64,000 bases of DNA, taken from assembly GCF_038738535.1 (NCBI RefSeq), contig NZ_CP046128.1, positions 2,170,001 to 2,234,000 of the forward strand, given 5' to 3'. The notes under the pieces are model-generated. The model was given only the letters and a program-made list of their open reading frames with translations, was not told the DNA's origin and made no database searches. Numbering within the stretch: position 1 is the first letter of the stretch; the number at the start of each line of letters is the position of its first letter. Made by a program: the position numbers and the translations under genes. The stretch comes from Bacillus pumilus (GTDB taxonomy: Bacteria; Bacillota; Bacilli; Bacillales; Bacillaceae). This document shows positions 28,570 to 39,718 of this stretch, piece by piece.

Positions 28570-29340
28570 TCAACTTTTGTTTTCCCCGCCCATTAGCTTT
28601 TTCATGGATTCCATCTGATTCATGAATTTTTTTGATTTCAAATAAAGGCCTGAATACTCTTCATAGTAGTGATCGAGCACTTGACGAATTTCTTGTTTCG
28701 TCTGCGGTTTCACATCAACCTGACCGAGCCTTGATAAATCAAAATAATGAAATAAACGGAGCAGCCTTGCAGCTGCTGGGGATAAGGGCAGTTTATACGG
28801 ATCTTTAGAAAAGCAATTTTGGCAAATGAAGCCGTTATCTCTAATAGAGAAATGAAACTGCCCTTCTTTTTGACCACAATGGACACATTGATCAAGTTCA
28901 GGCTTCATTCCCATTACTGATAACATTTTGACCTCTACGATAAATAAGATAATATCAGCATCTGTGCCTTCATTCAGATGACGCAGAGATTGAAGCAGGA
29001 GCTCAAACAAATAAGGGTTTGGCTTTTTTTCTTCTGTGCCTTTATCGAGTAACTCTGTCATATATGCGGCATATGCGGTCAAAAATAAATCCTCCCGAAT
29101 GGTTCGCATACTTTCAATCATTTCGCCTTGCTGGAGCGTTCCAAGTCCTGTTGATGATTGGATCAGGAAGGTTCCGTATAAAAACGGCTGGCTTATGGCT
29201 GACAGGCGGCTGTTTGATTTTTTTGCACCTCTTGCCATCACGCCAATTTTCCCATGTTCTCTAGTGAGCAGCGTGACAATTTTGTTTGTTTCGCCATAAT
29301 CTGTTGTTCTAAGGACGATTCCTTCACTTTTAATGAGCAT
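28570..29340 (-). CDS. recO: DNA repair protein RecO
   Basis: RecO helps load RecA on SSB-coated single-stranded DNA in RecF-pathway recombination. The 256-residue protein has the N-terminal OB fold ([35 protein letters not shown]), a helical middle and a zinc finger with CVHCG and CQNC near residues 150-185. GGAG lies 9 bases before ATG. It follows yqzL and era as in B. subtilis and is separated from glyQ by the T-box promoter. Confidence 0.95.
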   Translation of the reverse strand: MLIKSEGIVLRTTDYGETNKIVTLLTREHGKIGVMARGAKKSNSRLSAISQPFLYGTFLIQSSTGLGTLQQGEMIESMRTIREDLFLTAYAAYMTELLDKGTEEKKPNPYLFELLLQSLRHLNEGTDADIILFIVEVKMLSVMGMKPELDQCVHCGQKEGQFHFSIRDNGFICQNCFSKDPYKLPLSPAAARLLRLFHYFDLSRLGQVDVKPQTKQEIRQVLDHYYEEYSGLYLKSKKFMNQMESMKKLMGGENKS

Positions 29341-29375
29341 TTGTCTACACTCCGAGCATTGGAGGGGGTCAAGAA

Positions 29376-29519
29376 TTATAAGATTGGAAAATCAAATCGT
29401 GCTATCTCTTCTTCAAGTACATCGGGTCTTTCCAGGTTCTCCTTTTCTAACTCTTTGAAAAGCAGATACGTGTCAACGCTTCCTGTTTGTGAAAATACGT
29501 TCCATGTAAAATTCAACAT
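29376..29519 (-). CDS. yqzL: YqzL small protein
   Basis: A 47-residue protein starting [13 protein letters not shown] and ending ARFDFPIL, without membrane segment. It matches the YqzL family, always found between era and recO in Bacillus; function unknown. The ATG with AAAGGTGGGG upstream is preferred over the longer open frame. Confidence 0.85.
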   Translation of the reverse strand: MLNFTWNVFSQTGSVDTYLLFKELEKENLERPDVLEEEIARFDFPIL

Positions 29520-29667
29520 AAAAACCCCACCTTTCTTTATTAGAAGCAGCAACGCTACATCCAACATATTAATTTTATCTTGACCAAGCTACCTCCATTT
29601 CATGATAAACAATTTTTACTAATCGAACCGCACCATTGTCAGATTTTATGACAACAGCAGCGATTTT

Positions 29668-30979
<1,312 letters not shown>

Positions 30980-31077
30980 TCAGAAGAAATGGACCCACTG
31001 TCACATTTATATTTTACATAATTCACGTGACATTTTCACGCCCATTTCTAAAAATGTTAATAAATAGTAATATTGTT

Positions 31078-31470
31078 CTATTGCATGATCTTCGGTAAGA
31101 AGATGATCAACCCAATCATAACCGAAACCGCGGCGTAAACGCAAACAGCGCCTGCTGCAGCGTCCTTCGCTCTCTCTGCAAGAGGGTGCTTCTCTTCTGT
31201 CATCAGGTCCACTGTATGTTCAATGGCTGTATTGACAAGTTCAAGCGCAAACATCCCCCCGCATAAAAGCAAAACGATCGTCCATTCGAATGGTTCAATG
31301 TGAAACCAAAAGCCGCAGATCACCACGATGATGGCTGCGACTGTGTGAAATCGAAAATTCCGTTCATTCAAGAAAGTTCGCCATATTCCTCTAAATGCAT
31401 AATAAAAACTCCGAAAAAAACGGGCAAGCGGCCTTCTCTTCTTACGAAGATCTTGAAAGGCCATAATCAT
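31078..31470 (-). CDS. dgkA: Undecaprenol/diacylglycerol kinase DgkA
   Basis: A small (about 130 residues) membrane kinase with three membrane helices: FHTVAAIIVVICGFWF, WTIVLLLCGGMFALELVNTAIE and AVCVYAAVSVMIGLIIFL. The segment ALELVNTAIEHTVDLMTEEKHPLAERAKDAAAG holds the conserved Glu and Asp that bind metal and ATP. In Gram-positives this family phosphorylates undecaprenol. The start is uncertain: ATG of MIMAFQ lies inside the ybeY 3' end and has no good ribosome site, so coupling is likely. Confidence 0.88.
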   Translation of the reverse strand: MIMAFQDLRKKRRPLARFFRSFYYAFRGIWRTFLNERNFRFHTVAAIIVVICGFWFHIEPFEWTIVLLLCGGMFALELVNTAIEHTVDLMTEEKHPLAERAKDAAAGAVCVYAAVSVMIGLIIFLPKIMQ

Positions 31471-31921
31471 CCAAGATCTTTGTCTGTTTGGCGAACATTT
31501 CTTTTTCATCTTCTTCTGTCATATGATCAAACCCGAGCAAATGAAGGAACCCATGAATGGTGAGAAATCCAAGCTCTCTCATAAAGGAATGTCCATATTC
31601 CTCTGCCTGCTCTTTCGTACGGTCCACACTAATGATGATGTCGCCGAGTACAGGCGGAATATCATCAGCACCAATGATTTCAATTTCCCCTTCTCCTTCT
31701 TCCTCAAGTGCAAAGGAGATGACATCCGTTGGTGCGTCTTTCCCGCGGTATTCTTTATTGATTTGATGAATCTCTTCATTCGAGACGATCGTCACTGATA
31801 CCTCCGCTTGATCTTTGACCTCAAGGGCATCTGCAGCGAACTGAAGAAGCTTTTCCACTTCTTCAAGCTGCTCTTTTGATACTTGTCCTGTTTCATCTAT
31901 TAAATCGATTAACAATGTCAT
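31442..31921 (-). CDS. ybeY: Endoribonuclease YbeY (rRNA maturation)
   Basis: A 159-residue metal-dependent RNase involved in rRNA processing and ribosome quality control. The zinc motif is TIHGFLHLLGFDH (HxxxHxxxxxH); the upstream REYRGKDAPTDVISFAL stretch is the family signature. AAGGTGAAG precedes ATG, which directly follows the pgpH stop (TAA-ATG). Located between pgpH and dgkA as in B. subtilis (yqfG). Confidence 0.95.
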   Translation of the reverse strand: MTLLIDLIDETGQVSKEQLEEVEKLLQFAADALEVKDQAEVSVTIVSNEEIHQINKEYRGKDAPTDVISFALEEEGEGEIEIIGADDIPPVLGDIIISVDRTKEQAEEYGHSFMRELGFLTIHGFLHLLGFDHMTEEDEKEMFAKQTKILDDYGLSRSS

Positions 31922-34072
31922 TTACTTCACCTTCTGCTTCGGGGCATCTGGATATTCAATCCGAGAATGAAAAATCCCCTTTAATGTTGTACAAATCGTT
32001 TGACCAATAATATTTAATTCTTTAAATGTCAGATCACATTCACTAAATTGCCCATCCTGCATTTTATCTGAAATAATGCCTTTGACGAGCTTTTCGATTC
32101 GCTCTGGATTTGGATTATGCATCGATCGTACTGCCGCTTCAACGCTGTCCGCTACAGAAATAATTGCCGCTTCTTTTGATTGCGGTTTTGGACCAGGATA
32201 ACGGAATTCTTCCTCTGTCACCTGATCATCACGCTCTTTTGCCTTATAGTAAAAGAACTTTAACAGTGACTTCCCGTGATGCTGTTCTGCAATATCGACA
32301 AGCTCTTCAGGAAACTTCTTTTCTCTCAGCATATCAGCTCCATCTGTCGTATGGGCAATAATGATATTTTTACTTAGCTGAGGAGAAAGCTTGTCATGTG
32401 GATTATCAATGTTCATTTGGTTTTCGATAAAGTATTGCGGTCTTTTCGTTTTCCCAATGTCATGATAATAAGCGCCGACCCTTGCTAAAAGACCGTTTGC
32501 GCCAACTGCTTCACATGCAGCATCCGCTAAATTTGCCACCATGACACTATGATGATATGTACCTGGTGTCTCTGTTAAAATCTTTTTGAGCAGCGGATGA
32601 TTTGGGTTTGATAATTCAATCAGCTTCATTGTTGAAAGGATGCCGAACATACTCTCAAACACAGGCATTAACCCGATGACCAAAATAGATGATGCAAACC
32701 CTGACACAAACGCCATCATGAGGTTCACACCGATTTCAAGCCCTGATGGTGAGGAGTTTTGGATCAGCGTAATGGATAGAACCACAAGGACATTCACCAA
32801 AGCGACCCAAAGCCCTGCCTGCAATATTTTTGAACGTGCATTATGCTTTCTCAAAAATAAAATGCCCGCCATCCCGTTCACAAGGTAATAAGCACAGATC
32901 ACATAGTTAAAGACGCCGGTTACCCCTTGATTAAACATCATACTGCCGCAAAGAGCAAATACAAGGCCAGAGAAGATCGCTAGCCGCTCATTGATAAGCA
33001 GCTTGATCAGCATCGTGCCAAGTGCCACTGGTACCACATAACCTATTGTCGTATACTTCGTTTCCTGGAAGAGACTGAATACTTCCATGATGACTAAAAT
33101 AATGGTGAAAATAAGCGAGTAGAGCAGCAACGACTTATTCTTATGAACAAGCGATTTTTTCCTCGTTTCAAGTGAATGAATAATCGCTGCTAAAAACAGA
33201 CCAATCAATATCATAAGACCGCTTACAGGCTTAATCAAATTGGAGCTGTTTAAGAGGCCTGTCAGTTCTAATTTACGATACACTTCCCGGTCGATAAGTT
33301 CTCCTTCTTCGACTAAAATTTGCCCTTGCTTAATCTGAACCGGCTGAATATTATCAGCTGCTTCTTGTCTTTTCTTCTCTGTAGCCACTGGATCAAATAC
33401 ATAGTTTGGAATGATCGCAAATTCACCGATTTCTTTTGCTGCATTTAAGTATTTTGATGGAATTGAATTATTTTCAAGCTCTGTTTTCACTTGTTTTTTC
33501 TCATCTTGTAATTTCGCTGCTGTGATTTCTTTACTCATCAGTGAATTCACCACTGTGATGATGGAATCCTTAGTAAAAGAGAGATTTTCGTCACTTGCCT
33601 GAAGCAGTGCTTTGATGGATTGGTCTGAAACAGCCTCCTGCATATCTGATGTGAGTTTTTCTTTGACACGCTTGACCATTTCTTTATCTGATGGCGGATT
33701 CTCTTTTTCATCAGCTGCTTTCTTCTCTTCTTTAATGGCTTCAAAAAGGGAGGAGATGAGGTCAACACGATTGTCAGAATACGCTTTTTTGAGTGTATAT
33801 TGATCCTCTACTTGATCTGTTGCTTCTTGCTTCTTTTCTTCTGTCGCTTCTTGATCATCGACGGTTGATGGAGAATAGATGGTCTGTTCGCTCACTGAAA
33901 ATAAATCTAAGTCGAGCGATTCAGGCTTTACATGGAAGAAGAGCACCACGAATAGAATGGCTGCTAAACCAGCGTATAGCAAAACATTTAAATAACGTGA
34001 GCGCTCCATTTTCTGAGGTTCTTTTTTAGACAGCAGTCTTTTGCGCTTACTGTCTTTCTGATTCTTTCTCAA
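31922..34072 (-). CDS. pgpH: Cyclic-di-AMP phosphodiesterase PgpH (7TM-HD)
   Basis: PgpH breaks down the second messenger c-di-AMP. The 716-residue protein has an N-terminal basic tail, one membrane helix (LNVLLYAGLAAILFVVLFF), a large extracellular 7TMR-HDED domain to about residue 260, seven membrane helices and a cytosolic HD domain (HHSVMVANLADAACEAVGANG, YYHDIGKTKRPQYF, IIAHTTDGADM). It starts at TTG (LRKNQ), with AAGGAGG 8 bases upstream; the longer open frame is unsupported. Confidence 0.95.
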   Translation of the reverse strand: MRKNQKDSKRKRLLSKKEPQKMERSRYLNVLLYAGLAAILFVVLFFHVKPESLDLDLFSVSEQTIYSPSTVDDQEATEEKKQEATDQVEDQYTLKKAYSDNRVDLISSLFEAIKEEKKAADEKENPPSDKEMVKRVKEKLTSDMQEAVSDQSIKALLQASDENLSFTKDSIITVVNSLMSKEITAAKLQDEKKQVKTELENNSIPSKYLNAAKEIGEFAIIPNYVFDPVATEKKRQEAADNIQPVQIKQGQILVEEGELIDREVYRKLELTGLLNSSNLIKPVSGLMILIGLFLAAIIHSLETRKKSLVHKNKSLLLYSLIFTIILVIMEVFSLFQETKYTTIGYVVPVALGTMLIKLLINERLAIFSGLVFALCGSMMFNQGVTGVFNYVICAYYLVNGMAGILFLRKHNARSKILQAGLWVALVNVLVVLSITLIQNSSPSGLEIGVNLMMAFVSGFASSILVIGLMPVFESMFGILSTMKLIELSNPNHPLLKKILTETPGTYHHSVMVANLADAACEAVGANGLLARVGAYYHDIGKTKRPQYFIENQMNIDNPHDKLSPQLSKNIIIAHTTDGADMLREKKFPEELVDIAEQHHGKSLLKFFYYKAKERDDQVTEEEFRYPGPKPQSKEAAIISVADSVEAAVRSMHNPNPERIEKLVKGIISDKMQDGQFSECDLTFKELNIIGQTICTTLKGIFHSRIEYPDAPKQKVK

Positions 34073-34112
34073 GGAAAGTACCTCCTTTTTTACTTTAAAC
34101 CACGATCGAAAC

Positions 34113-34143
34113 AAAATGACCCGATGAAGACGATCGGGTCACT
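34113..34143 (-). terminator. Hairpin between phoH and pgpH
   Basis: TGACCCGAT / ATCGGGTCA perfect 9-bp stem with a 7-base loop, followed on the minus strand by TTTTGTTTCG. It lies just before the pgpH ribosome site, in what is otherwise a continuous gene string. Confidence 0.7.
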
Positions 34144-34147
34144 AAGT

Positions 34148-35107
34148 TCATTTTTGCTTTTCGTATGCTCCGATGATCTTCGCCACAAGCGGGTGTCTGA
34201 CCACATCTGTCTGGTCTAGCTCAATAAATGAAATGCCCTTGATCTCTGCAAGCATGTCCTTTGCAGCTGCAAGGCCAGACTGCATGCCCTTCGGCAGATC
34301 AATCTGTGTAATATCTCCTGTAATGACCATTTTAGAGCCAAACCCAAGTCTCGTCAAAAACATTTTCATTTGGGCAGGCGTCGTATTCTGCGCTTCATCT
34401 AAAATAACAAATGCATCATCGAGTGTCCGCCCTCTCATGTAGGCAAGAGGCGCTATTTCAATCACGCCGCGCTCGATTAAACGTTCCGTATGATCACTGC
34501 CAAGCACATCATGCAAGGCATCATATAGTGGTCTTAAATAAGGATCTACTTTTTCCTTTAGATCACCTGGTAAAAAGCCAAGACTCTCTCCTGCTTCAAC
34601 AGCTGGTCTTGTCAGGATAATCCGTTTCACATGTCCATTTTTCAGTGCATGTACCGCATTGACGACTGCCAAATACGTCTTCCCTGTTCCAGCTGGTCCA
34701 ATTCCAAAGACCAGATCATCTTTTTTCATCGCCGCAGCATATTCCCGCTGGCCAATGGTTTTTACCCTGATTGACTTCCCTTTAGCATTTTTCGTAATTT
34801 CATCTTCATACATATTTTCAAAATAATTGAGCTTGTCTTTTTGCGCCATTTTAATGGCATAGACGACATCCCGTTCAGAAATCTCAATTCCCTTTCGGAT
34901 GAGATGTAAGAGAGATGTAATCAGACGGCTCGCTGTATCTCTTGATGCTTCCTGACCAGAAACATACACTTTTTCTCCGCGCGTAATAATGGAGACATTC
35001 AGCTCGTTTTCCATCAGTTTCAGATAAGCATCTTGATTTCCAAATAAAGCAATCGCTTCGTTTGGGCTATCTAATTTTTGTTGAATTTCAAGTAAATGTT
35101 CTGTCAT
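34148..35107 (-). CDS. phoH: PhoH-family ATPase
   Basis: A 319-residue P-loop ATPase of the PhoH family: an N-terminal KH-like part and a helicase-like core with Walker A GPAGTGKTYLA and Walker B FVILDEAQN. The C-terminal GFGSKMVITGDITQIDLP is typical. It is thought to act on RNA; its task in Bacillus is not clear. The ATG lies 3 bases after the yqfD stop with GGGAG upstream, so it is coupled to the sporulation gene yqfD. Confidence 0.93.
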   Translation of the reverse strand: MTEHLLEIQQKLDSPNEAIALFGNQDAYLKLMENELNVSIITRGEKVYVSGQEASRDTASRLITSLLHLIRKGIEISERDVVYAIKMAQKDKLNYFENMYEDEITKNAKGKSIRVKTIGQREYAAAMKKDDLVFGIGPAGTGKTYLAVVNAVHALKNGHVKRIILTRPAVEAGESLGFLPGDLKEKVDPYLRPLYDALHDVLGSDHTERLIERGVIEIAPLAYMRGRTLDDAFVILDEAQNTTPAQMKMFLTRLGFGSKMVITGDITQIDLPKGMQSGLAAAKDMLAEIKGISFIELDQTDVVRHPLVAKIIGAYEKQK

Positions 35108-35110
35108 TCT

Positions 35111-36301
35111 CTAGTCTCCCTGAACAATAGGTGTTGGTTGAACAATATCTTCTATTACTTGGTAAAGGATGATTAACTTAACTTTACCATTCCCTGTTGT
35201 CTCGTGCAAAACTTTTTCACTTTTCACCTCTCCTGTTTGACCTAGCTTCTCTTCTAATTCTTTTTTACCCATTTTAATCCCTGCTTGAACCGCTTCTTTA
35301 TTTGTGTATGTCCGATTTATTTTTTCACTTTCGCGTGTCATTTCTTTTTCATAGGAAAATGGGAGCTGGAAGTTTAAGAAATGTAGTGGGTGAACTTCTG
35401 TTTCTGTTTTTGGCTGCTTAAAATCATCCTTTTTAAAGGAAATGCCCCAAAATGGCATTGAACCTCCAAATGCGGAGAGCTTGTGCTTTGTCTTCATTTT
35501 ACCCGTAAAGACATCAAAAGATGTTCGAAGAGGGACAGAAACTTCAGAACGGTACCACGTTTCACCATAAATTTTCGCTCTAGCACCCACCGTTTTTTGC
35601 TGGTCTTCGCTGCCGATGAGGCCAGAGACGAGCATCTGCCCTTTCTTCACATGCTCATCAACTGCGGCAAGCGGCTCCCCTTTTTCCACATACATTCTCG
35701 TGATGACAGCCTTCTTCTTGGCAACGATGTGCTGAGGACTCGTATATTTCTCTTTTTCCGGCTCATTTTTTTCCACAACTTTCATTTGAAATGTTGTACC
35801 GTTTAGTTCAACGCCGACCCAAGTAATGCTTTGAATATTGGCGGTCAGTGATTTTTGAATTTTCTCAGGTGTTCCCATTAGAAACTGAAAACGGCCTTTT
35901 TGCACTCCAATCTCGTCTAAATGCTTTCTCATCTGATGTTCAGTTTCTGGATTGGCTCCTTTAATATCAATTTTCCACACCATGTTTGAAAGCGCCAATA
36001 TCGTCGCTAGAAAACACACAATCCCAAGGGTAAACCCAATATTCTTCCTTGACCATAGGAGAAGAAACGGAAATCCCTTCTTTTGATGAAATGAACATGT
36101 CACTTCATGATGTCTTTGTACTTTTCTGAAGGCATGTACATCTGATAAGCGAATAAATAAGCGCACGCTGTCTTGACGGCGGCTCACTTGAAACATTGTG
36201 ATCCCCTGTCTCGTGCACTCATTGATGAGCCGCTCAATGCCGTTTCCCTTGATCTCCACTTCCACTCTGCCAATAAAATAGGCGAACCATTTATTCTTCA
36301 C
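35111..36301 (-). CDS. yqfD: Sporulation protein YqfD
   Basis: A 396-residue membrane-anchored protein. It shows a small N-terminal domain (FAYFIGRVEVEIKGNGIERLINEC), one membrane helix near residues 90-110 (IGFTLGIVCFLATILALS), and a large extracytoplasmic domain with a FtsQ/POTRA-like start (VWKIDIKGANPETEHQMRKHL). In B. subtilis it is made under sigma-E and affects spore formation; its exact role is open. The GTG start has GGAGGGGAG upstream. It follows yqfC. Confidence 0.9.
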   Translation of the reverse strand: MKNKWFAYFIGRVEVEIKGNGIERLINECTRQGITMFQVSRRQDSVRLFIRLSDVHAFRKVQRHHEVTCSFHQKKGFPFLLLWSRKNIGFTLGIVCFLATILALSNMVWKIDIKGANPETEHQMRKHLDEIGVQKGRFQFLMGTPEKIQKSLTANIQSITWVGVELNGTTFQMKVVEKNEPEKEKYTSPQHIVAKKKAVITRMYVEKGEPLAAVDEHVKKGQMLVSGLIGSEDQQKTVGARAKIYGETWYRSEVSVPLRTSFDVFTGKMKTKHKLSAFGGSMPFWGISFKKDDFKQPKTETEVHPLHFLNFQLPFSYEKEMTRESEKINRTYTNKEAVQAGIKMGKKELEEKLGQTGEVKSEKVLHETTGNGKVKLIILYQVIEDIVQPTPIVQGD

Positions 36302-36319
36302 ACTTCTCCCCTCCGTCAG

Positions 36320-36601
36320 TTAAGAATCAATATAACGGACCTCATCGATTTTCCCTTCTAATAAGATCTCTTCTGGCAAAATCGTTTTAATCACAAAATC
36401 TTTCCCTGAAATAATGCATTGTCCTTGTTTGAGCATCAGCCTTACCTCTTGATCACTGAAAAGCAAAAGCCCTTTATGGTTCTCTATGTAAATGTGGAGT
36501 CTGCCAACCATCGTAATACGGGGAAGATCCATCATGACGTCTGGAGGGATTTCAAGTGTTCTTGTCAGCCATGCTTTAAGTCGATTTTTTCTTTTTCCCA
36601 T
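36320..36601 (-). CDS. yqfC: Sporulation protein YqfC
   Basis: A 93-residue soluble protein of the YqfC/YabP family, recognised by EIPPDVMMDLPRITMVGRLHIYIENHKGLL and the C-terminal GKDFVIKTILPEEILLEG. YabP relatives are coat or sporulation proteins made in the mother cell; YqfC is likely the same. AAGGGG lies 10 bases before ATG. It heads the yqfC-yqfD pair. Confidence 0.9.
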   Translation of the reverse strand: MGKRKNRLKAWLTRTLEIPPDVMMDLPRITMVGRLHIYIENHKGLLLFSDQEVRLMLKQGQCIISGKDFVIKTILPEEILLEGKIDEVRYIDS

Positions 36602-36626
36602 TCAATAAGAACCCCTTCCCGCCCCA

Positions 36627-36634
36627 TGTGTATG
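36627..36634 (-). promoter_or_regulatory. Candidate sigma-E -10 element before yqfC
   Basis: CATACACA on the minus strand fits the sigma-E -10 core CATACA. A CATCTT -35-like sequence lies only 12 bases upstream, shorter than the usual 14, so this is tentative. The stretch 36635-36773 holds nothing else I can support. Confidence 0.35.
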
Positions 36635-36773
36635 AGATCAAACTGAAAGATGGTGAGACTGATGAGAAAGCCTCTATATCATCCTATTCCTCAGCGGTTC
36701 AGATCATGCTAATGAATCCCGTAAAACAGCCGTTTCATCATTTTTACTGCGAGAAATCTCCATCAGGAAAAAC

Positions 36774-36804
36774 AAAAAAGCCCCTTTATATAAAGGGGCT
36801 TTCT
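36774..36804 (-). terminator. Terminator of the nfeD-floA-yqfB operon
   Basis: Long perfect stem around AAAGCCCCTTTA with a tiny loop, followed by TTTTTTG on the minus strand. Confidence 0.9.
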
Positions 36805-36807
36805 TCT

Positions 36808-37305
36808 TTATCTTTTATATGGCCGTTTCATCGTTCTGTGCGGCTTTTTCGCGCGCGGCTCTCCAAATACTTCTCCAAGAAGCATGCCTTGAACAACAGT
36901 ATTTTGGTTAAGCCTGTCAATGACGTGCGGCTTCATTTCCGCAGCAGAAGCTTTCGGTCTGGTCAGCTGCCTTTCAAGAGATTTGAACTCTTTATTCAGC
37001 TCGCTTTTTCTTTCTTCCATTTCAGCTAGTGTAGCGGTATAACGATCCTGTAAAGACTGTGAACCTTGTTTCTTCATCCCGCCATGATCATGTACATCGC
37101 CGAAATCGTCCAACTGGTCTGTTTTGACTGGGTTCGGGCTGGTTTGTTCTGCTTTCTTTTGAGGCATAGGCTTATTCTGAGGAGCCGGCTTATGTTGCTG
37201 GTTGTTTTGTTCCTTCTCCTCTTGTTTGCCGATTTTCCCAAATACAGCAGAGATGATACCGATGATAATCGCAATTAGTAACGGATTTTCAAATAGAATG
37301 TCCAT
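36808..37305 (-). CDS. yqfB: YqfB, small membrane-anchored protein of the flotillin operon
   Basis: A 165-residue protein with one N-terminal membrane helix (residues 8-22), a long Gln/Lys/Pro-rich low-complexity linker, a charged helical part (ATLAEMEERKSELNKEFKSLERQL) likely to form a coiled coil, and a very basic C-terminus (KKPHRTMKRPYKR). Function unknown; it belongs to the nfeD-floA-yqfB operon and may work with flotillin. AAGGAGG precedes ATG. Confidence 0.8.
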   Translation of the reverse strand: MDILFENPLLIAIIIGIISAVFGKIGKQEEKEQNNQQHKPAPQNKPMPQKKAEQTSPNPVKTDQLDDFGDVHDHGGMKKQGSQSLQDRYTATLAEMEERKSELNKEFKSLERQLTRPKASAAEMKPHVIDRLNQNTVVQGMLLGEVFGEPRAKKPHRTMKRPYKR

Positions 37306-37336
37306 TGGGCTCCCTCCTTAAAGCGTGAGAGGATGC

Positions 37337-38329
37337 TTATTTGTTTTCATTATCAGATGGACCTTTTGTCATTTTACCAAATGAATCTCTCATATCCGTA
37401 TCAGCATCGATATTCTTAATGTTCATGTAGTCCATGACTCCAATATTACCTTCGCGTAATGCTTCAGCCATTGCAAGTGGTACTTCAGCCTCTGCTTCTA
37501 CGACTTTCGCGCGCATTTCTTCAACTCTTGCACGCATTTCTTGTTCTTGGGCAACAGCCATTGCGCGGCGTTCTTCCGCTTTCGCTTGTGCGATGTTTTT
37601 GTCTGCTTCTGCTTGGTCCGTTTGCAGAATCGCCCCGATGTTCTTACCGATATCCACATCTGCGATATCAATCGAGAGAATTTCAAATGCAGTACCTGAA
37701 TCTAATCCTTTTCCTAGAACCGTTTGAGAAATCATATCAGGATTCTCTAGAACCTTTTTATGATTATTTGATGAACCGATTGTAGAGACAATTCCTTCAC
37801 CTACACGAGCAATGATTGTTTCTTCCCCTGCACCACCGACAAGTCGTTCGATGTTTGCGCGAACTGTAATACGTGCTTTGGCTTTTACTTCAATCCCGTC
37901 CATTGCCACACCAGAGATAAATGGTGTTTCAATGACTTTAGGATTTACACTCATTTGTACAGCTTCAAGTACGTCACGGCCTGCTAGGTCGATCGCTGCA
38001 CAACGTGCAAAGTTCAATTCAATATTCGCACGTTGAGCTGCGATTAATGCGTTCACAACACGGTCAACGTTACCACCTGCCAGGTAGTGACTTTCTAATT
38101 GGTTAATCGTCACATCAAGACCTGCTTTATGTGCTTTGATGAGCGGATTGACCACTCGGTTTGGAATGACTCGACGAAGTCTCATTCCTACAAGTGTAAA
38201 AATGCTCACTCTTACGCCAGCCGCTAAGGCAGAAATCCACAGCATCACCGGTACAAAGGTGAAGAAGATCGATAGAACGATCAGACCTGCTGCGATAATC
38301 ACAAATAATAGTAAAGTAGATGGATCCAT
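37337..38329 (-). CDS. floA: Flotillin-like protein FloA
   Basis: FloA is a membrane scaffold that organises functional lipid domains and affects fluidity and signalling. The 330-residue protein has an N-terminal membrane hairpin (residues 5-45), an SPFH/PHB-type domain, and Ala/Glu-rich repeats ([38 protein letters not shown]) that form the flotillin coiled coil. AGGAGG lies before ATG. Coupled with NfeD as usual; sigma-W-controlled in B. subtilis, which matches the promoter seen here. Confidence 0.95.
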   Translation of the reverse strand: MDPSTLLLFVIIAAGLIVLSIFFTFVPVMLWISALAAGVRVSIFTLVGMRLRRVIPNRVVNPLIKAHKAGLDVTINQLESHYLAGGNVDRVVNALIAAQRANIELNFARCAAIDLAGRDVLEAVQMSVNPKVIETPFISGVAMDGIEVKAKARITVRANIERLVGGAGEETIIARVGEGIVSTIGSSNNHKKVLENPDMISQTVLGKGLDSGTAFEILSIDIADVDIGKNIGAILQTDQAEADKNIAQAKAEERRAMAVAQEQEMRARVEEMRAKVVEAEAEVPLAMAEALREGNIGVMDYMNIKNIDADTDMRDSFGKMTKGPSDNENK

Positions 38330-38355
38330 TTTATTCCTCCTATAAAATCAGTTAT

Positions 38356-39669
38356 CTATACTTTCCTCACGACAATGCGTGAGCCTTCCGCTTTGACGAT
38401 TTTAACCTGTTCATCCTTGTCAATAAACGCACCTTCTGACACAACGTCAATGCGCTCATCTCCGAGTACAGCCGTCCCAGATGGGCGAAGCGCTGTTAAT
38501 GTAACAGCGATCTGTCCAACAAGATCCTCTCTTGTTTCATTTGAGACATAACCGCTTTCTTTATTGGTTGAATCGGTTAAAATGAACTTTTTAAAAAATT
38601 TCATACGTTTCCCCAACACCTTTGTCAATAAAATAACTGCTATGATTGAAACAGCAGTGGCAATCAAGATGGAAATCGCCATTTCTGTAAAGCTTCCAGC
38701 TGCTAAAAATAAGCTGGCAACAACACAGATCAGTCCAATGACACCTACGATTCCCCCCGGCAAAAACAATTCCAGAATCATGAGCAATATCCCTGCTAAA
38801 AACAGGAACAACGTCTCATATCCTGCAAAACCAGCCACGAGATGTCCATAAAAGAATAAAAGAAGCGCTGTCACTCCCATGGTGCCTGGAACCCCAAAGC
38901 CAGGAGAATAGAGCTCAACAATTAACCCTAAGCTTGCGATGGATAAAAGGATTGGAATGACGATTGGGTGCGTGAGAAAGCGCGCAACCTTTTCAGCAAA
39001 GCTCACTTCATCGTATTGAACAGAAGCGTCTGCTAATTTCAGCTTCTGAAGCAAGTCATCTAAATTCTTCGCTTCACCTTCTGCGTAACCAAATTGAAGC
39101 GCTCGATCCGTATTAAAGGTGAGCAGTTCTCCTTTTGGTGCACCAGCATCTTTCGCATCTATGTCTGGATCAGCCATCGCAAGCGCATATTTCGGATCAC
39201 GCCCCTGCTTTTCGGCAGCATCACTCATTTCAGCAAGCCATAGCGATTCAGATTTTTGATCGGCAGCATTGCCTTCCCCATCAATGATCGCAGCAGCTCC
39301 CATCTTTCCATTTGGGGTCATGTAAATCTCGTCGGCATTTAGTGCAAGGAATGCCCCTGCTGAAAGCGCTCTATGATTCACAAATGCTGTCACAGGGATA
39401 TCAGACGCACGAATGGTATCTGCAATCTCAAGCGCCGCATCGACTGCACCACCTGGTGTATTGATGTCTAGAATGATATGTTTCGCTCGTTCGGACTTTG
39501 CCTGCTCAAATGATCGTTCAATAAATTTAGAAAGTCCTTTTTCTACTGTATCTTCAATTGGGATAACATGAACTTTCTGATCTACTGATTTCGCGGTCAA
39601 TTGAACCCCTAATAACAAGCATATTATAAAACAACTGAAGAGAGCAATAGAAATTTTTATTTTTTTCAT
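38356..39669 (-). CDS. nfeD: NfeD-family membrane serine protease
   Basis: The 437-residue long-form NfeD: a signal/anchor helix (residues 5-25), a ClpP-like serine protease domain outside the membrane (ILDINTPGGAVDAALEIADTI, NHRALSAGAFLALNADEIYM with the likely Ser nucleophile), four to five membrane helices, and a C-terminal OB-fold (GQIAVTLTALRPSGTAVLGDERIDV). It is the usual partner of flotillin. The ribosome site GGAGG lies 12 bases before ATG, a long spacing. Confidence 0.93.
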   Translation of the reverse strand: MKKIKISIALFSCFIICLLLGVQLTAKSVDQKVHVIPIEDTVEKGLSKFIERSFEQAKSERAKHIILDINTPGGAVDAALEIADTIRASDIPVTAFVNHRALSAGAFLALNADEIYMTPNGKMGAAAIIDGEGNAADQKSESLWLAEMSDAAEKQGRDPKYALAMADPDIDAKDAGAPKGELLTFNTDRALQFGYAEGEAKNLDDLLQKLKLADASVQYDEVSFAEKVARFLTHPIVIPILLSIASLGLIVELYSPGFGVPGTMGVTALLLFFYGHLVAGFAGYETLFLFLAGILLMILELFLPGGIVGVIGLICVVASLFLAAGSFTEMAISILIATAVSIIAVILLTKVLGKRMKFFKKFILTDSTNKESGYVSNETREDLVGQIAVTLTALRPSGTAVLGDERIDVVSEGAFIDKDEQVKIVKAEGSRIVVRKV

Positions 39670-39718
39670 CTATTTGGTGATCCCTCCTCTCTATCTTCCA
39701 TTTTACCGTTCCTTTACA

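Noticed and set aside
36659-36670. CTGATGAG followed by AAAG resembling part of a hammerhead ribozyme core
   Set aside because: There is no stem II between the two core parts and no flanking stems I and III; a chance match.
36628-37029. 133-codon plus-strand open frame over the yqfC promoter, operon terminator and yqfB
   Set aside because: It runs through a strong terminator hairpin, has no ribosome site, and lies antisense to yqfB; composition is not protein-like.
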